From Tautonia plasticadhaerens (GTDB taxonomy: Bacteria > Planctomycetota > Planctomycetia > Isosphaerales > Isosphaeraceae): 64,000 nucleotides of DNA. The position numbers and the translations under genes were made by a program. Shown here piece after piece: positions 58,319-64,000 of this stretch. The stretch spans positions 5,766,001 to 5,830,000 of the forward strand of contig NZ_CP036426.1 in the NCBI RefSeq assembly GCF_007752535.1. Reading direction: 5' to 3'. The notes below the pieces were generated by a model. That model worked only from the letters and a program-made list of their open reading frames with translations, had not been told where the DNA came from and made no database searches. Numbering within the stretch: position 1 is the stretch's first letter; each line of letters opens with the position of its first letter.

Positions 58319-59785
58319 TCAGGCGATGATGTCGTGGACGACGTTCCCGTGGACGTCGGTCAGGCGGAAGTCCCGGCCGGCGTAACGGTAGGTGAACTGC
58401 TCGTGGTCGAAGCCGAGCAGGTGGAGGACCGTCGCGTGCAGGTCGTGGACGTGCACCGGCTTCTCCACGGCCTTGAAGCCGAATTCGTCGGTCGCGCCGT
58501 GCACGTGACCGCCCTTCACGCCGCCGCCGGCCATCCACATGGTGAAGCCGTAGTGGTTGTGGTCCCGGCCGTTCATCTTGCCCTGGTTGGCGCCGGGCGT
58601 GGGCAGCTCGACGGTGGGGGTGCGACCGAATTCCCCCCCCCAGATGACGAGCGTGTCCTCGAGCATCCCCGTCCGCTTCAGGTCCGCCAGCAGGGCGGCG
58701 ATGGGCCGGTCGCACTGGCCGGCGAGGTGGCGGTGGCCCGACTCGATGTCGTCGTGGTTGTCCCAGGGCTGGCCGTTGCCGTGGTAGACCTGGACGTAGC
58801 GGACCCCGCGCTCCAGAAGCCTCCGGGCGATGAGGAGCTGACGGCCGTGCACGTCGTCGCCGTAGCGTGACCGGACGTGCTCCGGCTCCCGGCCCACGTC
58901 GAAGGCGTCGGCCGCCTCGGATTGCATCCGGAAGGCCAGCTCGAACGACTGGATCCGGGCCTCCAGCTCGGCGTCCCGGCTCCGGCGTTCCAGGTGCTGG
59001 CGGTTGAGCTCCTGGAGCAGGTCGAGCTGAGCCCGCTGGGCGGGGGTGGCGAGGCGGTCGTTGCGGATGTACTCGATGAGCCGGTCCAGCTCGGTATGCT
59101 CCGAGTCGATGTGCGTGCCCTGGTAGATCCCGGGCAGGAACGCCGACTTCCAGTTCGACGACTCCGCGATCGGATAACCGCCGGGGCAGAGCACCACGAA
59201 CCCGGGCAGGTTCTGGTTCTCGGTCCCGAGGCCGTAGAGCACCCACGAGCCGACGCTCGGCCTCGGCAGCCGGGCGTCCCCGCAGTTCATGAGCATCAGC
59301 GAGGGCTCATGATTGGGCACGTCGGCGTGCATCGAGCGGATGACGCAGATGTCGTCGATGTGCTCGGCGACGTTGGAGAAGATCTCGCTGACCTCGATCC
59401 CGCTCTCGCCGTACTTCTTGAACTTGAACGGCGAGCCGAACGCCGAGCCGGTGCGACGCTCGGTGCGGAGGTTCTCCGTCGGCAGCTCCTGGCCGGCGTA
59501 CTTCTGGAGCATCGGCTTGGGGTCGAACGTGTCGACCTGCGACGGCCCCCCGTTCATGAAGAGGTGGATGATCCGCTTCGCCTTCGGGGCCATCGGCGGC
59601 ACCTTCGGCGCGAGCGATGTCCCCCCCGGCGCCGCCGAGGCGGCGGCCGTCGCGGGCCGGGTGGCCAGGCCGGAGCCGGCCATCAGGCCGCCGAGGGCCA
59701 TCGCGCCGAAGCCCATCCCGGATCGGCAGAGCAGCTCCCGGCGGGTCACGGGCAGGTCACCCGGGTTCGGTCGGTCGTGGGGCAT
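58319..59785 (-). CDS. DUF1501 domain-containing protein, Tat-exported
   Basis: A 488-residue protein with the same features as the left-edge DUF1501 gene. I chose the ATG at 59785 (MPHDRPNPGDLPVTRRELLC), giving a Tat signal TRRELLCRSGMGFGAMALGGL. Hallmarks are FMNGGPSQVDTFDPKPML (about 77-94), MHADVPNHEPS, WDNHDDIESGH and WGGEFGRTPTVE, ending TYRYAGRDFRLTDVHGNVVHD. It follows the DUF1549/DUF1553 gene by 47 nt. Expected periplasmic. Confidence 0.93.
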   Translation of the reverse strand: MPHDRPNPGDLPVTRRELLCRSGMGFGAMALGGLMAGSGLATRPATAAASAAPGGTSLAPKVPPMAPKAKRIIHLFMNGGPSQVDTFDPKPMLQKYAGQELPTENLRTERRTGSAFGSPFKFKKYGESGIEVSEIFSNVAEHIDDICVIRSMHADVPNHEPSLMLMNCGDARLPRPSVGSWVLYGLGTENQNLPGFVVLCPGGYPIAESSNWKSAFLPGIYQGTHIDSEHTELDRLIEYIRNDRLATPAQRAQLDLLQELNRQHLERRSRDAELEARIQSFELAFRMQSEAADAFDVGREPEHVRSRYGDDVHGRQLLIARRLLERGVRYVQVYHGNGQPWDNHDDIESGHRHLAGQCDRPIAALLADLKRTGMLEDTLVIWGGEFGRTPTVELPTPGANQGKMNGRDHNHYGFTMWMAGGGVKGGHVHGATDEFGFKAVEKPVHVHDLHATVLHLLGFDHEQFTYRYAGRDFRLTDVHGNVVHDIIA

Positions 59786-59832
59786 CGGCTCGACTCCACT
59801 CCGCGGGCCTTCAGGATCCCGGCCCGGGTCAT

Positions 59833-62800
59833 TCAATCGACGTACAGGAATTCGTTGGTCATGAGCAGGGCCTGGGCATACTGCTCCTCCGGGCTCGGGG
59901 GCGGGGAGGGCGGCCCGCCGAAGTCGGCCCGGGCGTCGAAGCGGGCGACCGAGCCGTCGGGGGCCTCGGCCTGCACCTCGGGGGCCCACTCGAACGAGTC
60001 GAAGCCGGCTCCCCCGATGCAGTCGACCACGAAGTCGATCGCCTCGCCGGCCTTCACCTCGTAGCGGTCGACGATCGTCCGCTCCCGCCCGTCGTGCGCG
60101 GTCCACTCGCCGAGCAGGCCGCCGTCCCCGGCGACGACCCGGGCCCGGACGCCGTCCCCCTCGGCCGACCGGTGGGCCAGCCGGCCTTCGATCCGGACGA
60201 CGGCGTCGCTCTGCGCGACCCATCGGCGGATCGCGGCCTGTTCCCGGCTGCTGCCGGCGTGCCCGCCGGCCTCTTGCAGGCGGAGATAGTGCCCTTCGGG
60301 GTGGGGATACTCGGGGCCGAATTGGTACGCCTCGCCGGTCCAGTGCGCCAGGGGGCGGAATGCGACGACCCTGGCCGATCCCTCGTCGAACGCGCCGAAC
60401 CCGTAGGTCCAGGGGGAGACGGGGGCCTCGGTCCGATCGGCCTGGGTGGAGAGGAACCGGACGCCGACCTCGACCTCGCCCGGCTCGGGCGGCCGGCCGA
60501 GCAGGTGGCGGTAGAGCCATTGGATCCGGGCCTCGGGGTCGGTCGACCCGGGCTCCTCGGCCGACCGGCGGGCCAGGTGTCGCGCCTGCTCGGCCACGAA
60601 CGGGCTGTTCATCAGGAAGAGGGCCTGCTGGGGGACGATCGTCGTCGGCCGGCTCGGGTTCGAGACCTCGGTGCTGCCGAAGTCGAAGGTGCGGTAGACG
60701 CCGTCCAGGAACGTGCGGTCGATCATCGAGTAGAGCGTCCGCCTGGTCCCGCCCGGGTCCGAGGGCGAGGGCGTCGGCCGCCCGCCGAAGCTGGGGTCGA
60801 GTCGCCCGGCGGCGGCGAGCATGGCGTCGCGCATCGGCTCCAGCTCCAGCCGACGGCGGTTCTGGCGCCAGAGGAGCAGGTTCTCGGGGTCGACCCGGGC
60901 CGCCTCGGGACGGTCGACGCTGGATTGGCGATAGGCGTTCGAGTTGACGATGAGCCGGTGCATGGCCTTGACCGACCAGCCCCCCTCGACGAATCGCCGG
61001 GCGAGGAAGTCGAGCAATTCGGGGTGGGTCGGCGGGTCGCTCCGGGTGCCGAAGTCGCTCGGCGTGCCGACGATCGGCCGGCCGAAGTGGTGCATCCAGA
61101 TCCGATTGACCATGACCCTGGCCGTCAGCGGGTTCTCGGGGTCGGCGATCTTCCGGGCCAGCTCCAGCCGCCCGCTCCCCTCGGAGAAGGGCTGGCGGTC
61201 GTCGCCCTCGATCAGCCTGAGGAACCGGCGGGGCACCTCCGGCCCCCGATTCCCGGCGTTGCCCCGGAGGAAGATCACCGGCTCGCTCGGCCGCTCCGAG
61301 TCGACCATCACCATCGCCCGGGGGGGGGCGCCGGGGTGCCGGACCTGCAGCTCGTCGATCTTCCGTTCGAGGCCCCGGTGCTCGTCCCGCTCGTCCCGCT
61401 CCAGGTATCGAGTGACCTCGTCCCGGGCGATGGCCAGGGGCCCCCCGTCCCGGTCGAACAGGGCCGCGATCCGGTCCCGGCCCGGGTCCTCGGCATCGCC
61501 CGACTCGGCGAGGGCCCCGCCGTATCGGGCGACGACCTCGGCGAAGGTGGCCGGCGGGCCCGGCTCCCGCAGGGCCCGGGTGATGACCGGGTTGATCGGG
61601 CGTCCCTGGTCGGCTTCCAGGGCGTCGAGCACGCCGGGGGCCTCCTCGGCGAACCGCTCGGCGGGCAACTCGGCCAGTGCATGCCAGGGGGAGAAGATCG
61701 GGTCGTGGCCTCCCCGGGTCCGTTCGAGCAGGCCCGACCACTTCGCGAGGAAGGCGGTTAGCCTCCTGGTCGAGAGCTCCCGGGCCCGGGCCTCGGTGTC
61801 GACCTTCTGATCCCGGCCCCGGCCTTCGAGATTCAAGCCCTCGCCGAAGTCGAGCGCGAGGGCGGCGTCGAGATACCTCGGCAGGCGATCCTGGAAGTCC
61901 GCGTTGAACGCCTCCCATTTCGACCGCTCGAAGTCGGCGACGACGGCCTGCCGCTCGGCGAGTTGCTTTTGGAAGTCCTCCCGATCCGGGCCGCCGGCCT
62001 CGCCCGCCTCGGCGATCAGCGGCAGGGACTCCGGCTCGGTCGAGCTGTCGAAGACGCCGTAGAACGAGTAGTAATCGGCCGTGGGGATGGGATCATATTT
62101 GTGGTCGTGGCAGCGGGCGCAGGAGATCGTCAGCCCCATCAGGCCCCGGCCGACCACGTCGATCCGGTCGTCGATGATGTCGTGCTTGCTGTTGAGGAAC
62201 CGCTGCCCGACGGTCAGGAAGCCCATCGCGGCCAGCGCCGGGTCGCCCTCGGGGAGGTCCAGTGCGTCGGCGGCGAGTTGCTCGACGACGAAGCGGTCGA
62301 ACGGCTTGTCCTCGTTGAAGGCCCGGACGACGTAATCCCGGTAGGTGTAGGCGTAGGGGTAGCGGCGCTCCTCGGTGAAGACATACCCCTTGGTGTCGGC
62401 GTACCGGGCCACGTCGAGCCAGTGCCGGCCCCAGCGCTCGCCGTAGTGCGGGCTGGCCAGCAGGCGGTCGACGACCTCGGCGAACGCCTCGTCGTCCGGG
62501 CGGGGGTCGTCCAGGAACGCGTCGATCTCTCCCGGGGTCGGCGGCAGGCCGATCAGGTCGAAGCTGGCCCGACGCAACAGCGTCCGTCGATCGGCCGGGG
62601 GGGAGGGGGCGATCCCCTCCTCGTCGAGGCGATCGAGGATGAAGGCGTCGATCGGCGACTCCACCCAGGACGGGTCGGAGACCGCCGGCGGCTCGGGGTC
62701 GCCGACGGGCTGGAACGCCCAGTGGGCCTCCCCCGCGTCGGCGGCGTCCTCGGGCGTGGGGATGGTGGCGTCGTCGGGCCAGGGCATCCCCATCCCGACC

Positions 62801-63177
62801 CACCGGGTCAGGTCGGCGATCTCGCGGTCGTCGAGCTTGCCGTCGGGGGGCATCTTCAGGTCGATCTCATGCCGGACGGCCAGCAGCAACGGGCTCGCGT
62901 CCGGGTCGTCGAGGTAGACGCCCGGCCCCTCGATGAACCCGCCGTCCAGGATCGCCCCCCTCGAATCGAGCCGGAGGCCGGAATTCTGCTTCGAGGCACC
63001 GTGGCAGGAGAGGCAGTTCTCGGCCAGGACCGGCCGGACCCGGGCCTCGAAGAACGCGATCGCCTCCGGAGATCGGTCGACGGCCGCCGCCTCCTGGGCG
63101 CCAGCCGGGACGGGCAAGAGGCCCAGGGCGACGGCGATCAGGCCGATCCGAGGCGGGTTCGTGGCGATCGCGATCAT
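59833..63177 (-). CDS. Planctomycete cytochrome c protein with DUF1549 and DUF1553 domains
   Basis: A 1114-residue exported protein; the start at 63177 gives a signal peptide MIAIATNPPRIGLIAVALGL. The heme c motif CLSCH in ENCLSCHGASKQNSGLRLDS (about residues 54-73) is the planctomycete-type cytochrome c module. DUF1549 follows (DAFILDRLDEEGIAPSPPADR and FDLIGLPPTPGEIDAFLD), and a second CXXCH is CARCHDHKYDP. A coiled, charged middle region precedes DUF1553 (GSGRLELARKIADPENPLTA and NRIWMHHFGRPIVGTPSDFG). A jelly-roll-like segment lies near the C-terminus, ending NEFLYVD. Such proteins, with DUF1501 partners, are thought to act in extracellular or periplasmic polymer degradation, but this is unproven. 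Confidence 0.93.
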   Translation of the reverse strand: MIAIATNPPRIGLIAVALGLLPVPAGAQEAAAVDRSPEAIAFFEARVRPVLAENCLSCHGASKQNSGLRLDSRGAILDGGFIEGPGVYLDDPDASPLLLAVRHEIDLKMPPDGKLDDREIADLTRWVGMGMPWPDDATIPTPEDAADAGEAHWAFQPVGDPEPPAVSDPSWVESPIDAFILDRLDEEGIAPSPPADRRTLLRRASFDLIGLPPTPGEIDAFLDDPRPDDEAFAEVVDRLLASPHYGERWGRHWLDVARYADTKGYVFTEERRYPYAYTYRDYVVRAFNEDKPFDRFVVEQLAADALDLPEGDPALAAMGFLTVGQRFLNSKHDIIDDRIDVVGRGLMGLTISCARCHDHKYDPIPTADYYSFYGVFDSSTEPESLPLIAEAGEAGGPDREDFQKQLAERQAVVADFERSKWEAFNADFQDRLPRYLDAALALDFGEGLNLEGRGRDQKVDTEARARELSTRRLTAFLAKWSGLLERTRGGHDPIFSPWHALAELPAERFAEEAPGVLDALEADQGRPINPVITRALREPGPPATFAEVVARYGGALAESGDAEDPGRDRIAALFDRDGGPLAIARDEVTRYLERDERDEHRGLERKIDELQVRHPGAPPRAMVMVDSERPSEPVIFLRGNAGNRGPEVPRRFLRLIEGDDRQPFSEGSGRLELARKIADPENPLTARVMVNRIWMHHFGRPIVGTPSDFGTRSDPPTHPELLDFLARRFVEGGWSVKAMHRLIVNSNAYRQSSVDRPEAARVDPENLLLWRQNRRRLELEPMRDAMLAAAGRLDPSFGGRPTPSPSDPGGTRRTLYSMIDRTFLDGVYRTFDFGSTEVSNPSRPTTIVPQQALFLMNSPFVAEQARHLARRSAEEPGSTDPEARIQWLYRHLLGRPPEPGEVEVGVRFLSTQADRTEAPVSPWTYGFGAFDEGSARVVAFRPLAHWTGEAYQFGPEYPHPEGHYLRLQEAGGHAGSSREQAAIRRWVAQSDAVVRIEGRLAHRSAEGDGVRARVVAGDGGLLGEWTAHDGRERTIVDRYEVKAGEAIDFVVDCIGGAGFDSFEWAPEVQAEAPDGSVARFDARADFGGPPSPPPSPEEQYAQALLMTNEFLYVD

Positions 63178-63586
63178 GGCGGCCGATCCTCCAGGCGGGG
63201 GCAAGGGGCGGGAGCCCGGGGGGCCCTCGGGATGGTCGGGGGCGGATGCGGGGCGAGGCGGGACGGTCGCACGAGGCCCGGGGAGGGCCGGGCCGCCCCC
63301 CGGGGGGTATCGGGCGAGCATTGATTTATTATTGAACGCCGACGGCCTCCGGATCAAGGTGAGCCCGGCCCAGACGACCCGAGCCCCTCCCCCCGAACGG
63401 CCCCTGAAGTCGGCCCCGCGACGGGGTTTCCCGGCCATTTCGGGCCGCGAATCCGCACTGGTTTTCCTTTACTCGGCGGATCTCATCGGTTAAAGAATTG
63501 ATGGAGGCGACGGCGGGACCCCCGCCTCGTCGTGCCCGAACTCCTCGACCCGCCGGACCTCCAGCCGACCCCAGGAGCGTGCCGTC
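63178..63586. other. Divergent promoter region between two cytochrome c genes
   Basis: This 409-nt region holds the leftward promoter at 63328-63357. On the right a less G+C-rich patch at 63455-63505 (GGTTTTCCTTTACTCGG to TTAAAGAATTG) may drive the rightward gene, with TTTACT and TTAAAG spaced 16 nt as weak hexamers. No coding sequence is supported. Confidence 0.45.
63328..63357 (-). promoter_or_regulatory. Promoter of the DUF1549/DUF1553 operon
   Basis: On the minus strand TTGATC (-35, plus-strand 63352-63357, 5 of 6) is followed by an 18-nt spacer and AATAAT (-10, plus-strand 63328-63333, 5 of 6). The predicted leader is about 140 nt. The A+T-rich island stands out in this G+C-rich DNA. 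Confidence 0.5.
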
Positions 63587-64000
63587 GTGCGACGACTTCC
63601 CATCGCCATCGGGGGGCTGATCCTGGTCCTCGCGCATCCCGGATCCCAAATGCAGGCCCGAGCCATGGGGGGAGGGCCGGACTTCGAGGCGGTCCGGGTC
63701 GTCTTCAAGACGCGATGCCTCCGATGCCACGGCGCGGACGACCCCGCGGCCGGGCTCGACCTCAGGACGCTCGACACCCTCAACCTCGGTTCCGAGCTTG
63801 GCCCGGTCGTCGAGCCCGGGTCGCCCGAGGGCAGCGTCCTCTGGGATCGCGTCTCGATCGGCGAGATGCCCCCTGACGGCCCGCCCCTGCCCGACCGGCA
63901 AATTCAGCTCATCCGTTCCTGGATCGCCGCCGGCGCCCCCGGCGGGGATCGCGGTGGCGGCGCGGGCGACCTCGATCGGGTCCCGGACGCCCGGGCGATC
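63587..64000 (+). CDS. Planctomycete-type cytochrome c protein, N-terminal part (runs off the window)
   Basis: A partial gene with a GTG start at 63587, preceded by CAGGAG at 63572-63577. The first 138 codons are present. The signal peptide is VRRLPIAIGGLILVLAHPGS. The heme motif CLRCH is in KTRCLRCHGADDPAAGLDLR (about residues 41-60), followed by VEPGSPEGSVLWDRV and EMPPDGPPLPDRQIQLIRSWIAAGAP, the usual planctomycete cytochrome c module. Whether DUF1549/DUF1553 domains follow cannot be seen. It is divergent from the complete gene at 59833-63177. Confidence 0.85.
   Translation, partial: MRRLPIAIGGLILVLAHPGSQMQARAMGGGPDFEAVRVVFKTRCLRCHGADDPAAGLDLRTLDTLNLGSELGPVVEPGSPEGSVLWDRVSIGEMPPDGPPLPDRQIQLIRSWIAAGAPGGDRGGGAGDLDRVPDARAI

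Noticed and set aside
1-64000. Insertion sequences, prophage, rRNA or tRNA genes
   Set aside because: No transposase, integrase or structural RNA signature was seen by reading; a dedicated tRNA/rRNA search was not possible here.

Overview
The window is a G+C-rich bacterial chromosome segment that looks like a planctomycete, most likely family Isosphaeraceae. The evidence is the combination of DUF1549/DUF1553 planctomycete cytochrome c proteins paired with Tat-exported DUF1501 proteins, an ECF sigma factor fused to a membrane and extracytoplasmic region, an ECF-like sigma factor, a PEP-CTERM protein, an FG-GAP surface protein and the McsA/McsB arginine-phosphorylation pair. The lineage is inferred from gene content, not from a marker phylogeny. 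I saw no rRNA, tRNA, CRISPR array, transposase, integrase or phage gene. The region reads as vertically inherited chromosome.

Layout. 1-9.9 kb: tail of a DUF1553 gene and its DUF1501 partner, an RpoD-family sigma factor with a good promoter, a DUF58 protein, a PfkB sugar kinase, a large transporter/spermidine-synthase-like protein and a TlpA thioredoxin. 9.9-13.5 kb: a non-coding stretch with degenerate copies of a 13-nt motif, an ECF sigma/membrane fusion and a cluster of G+C hairpins. 13.5-16.5 kb: a protein quality-control cluster on the minus strand (two McsA-like adaptors, McsB, a J-domain protein). 16.8-23.3 kb: trpE, a PEP-CTERM protein, a VOC protein, then a minus-strand group (small membrane protein, class V aminotransferase, coaD, DoxX). 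23.5-28.3 kb: an in-frame GGCT-thiamine-diphosphate decarboxylase ORF facing an FG-GAP protein. 28.7-35.7 kb: a complete MacAB-TolC-like export operon ending in a strong intrinsic terminator.

35.9-43.4 kb: greA, an RluA-type pseudouridine synthase, a Tyr-Asp-Pro-rich lipoprotein, superoxide dismutase, an orphan export adaptor with a glycine-rich insert, an aminotransferase and a conserved-looking unknown protein. 43.7-50.1 kb: a 1018-residue J-like/zinc-ribbon/FN3 protein, a small membrane protein, a glycosidase-like protein overlapping a CPBP protease, and MscL with a C-terminal zinc ribbon. 50.2-58.3 kb: an enolase-superfamily protein, an ECF-like sigma factor divergent from a truncated response regulator, a MetE-like protein, a PqaA-like protein, a MOSC protein, a methyltransferase and an epimerase. 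58.3-64 kb: a complete DUF1501 plus DUF1549/DUF1553 module divergent from another cytochrome c gene cut by the window edge.

The most unusual material is architectural. It includes the J-like/zinc-ribbon/FN3 protein, the sigma factor with a membrane span and STN-like tail, the GGCT-decarboxylase fusion, a spermidine synthase domain split by about 290 residues, an adaptor whose lipoyl domain is split by about 170 glycine-rich residues, and the 13-nt intergenic repeats. I found no single multi-gene system that I can confidently call new.
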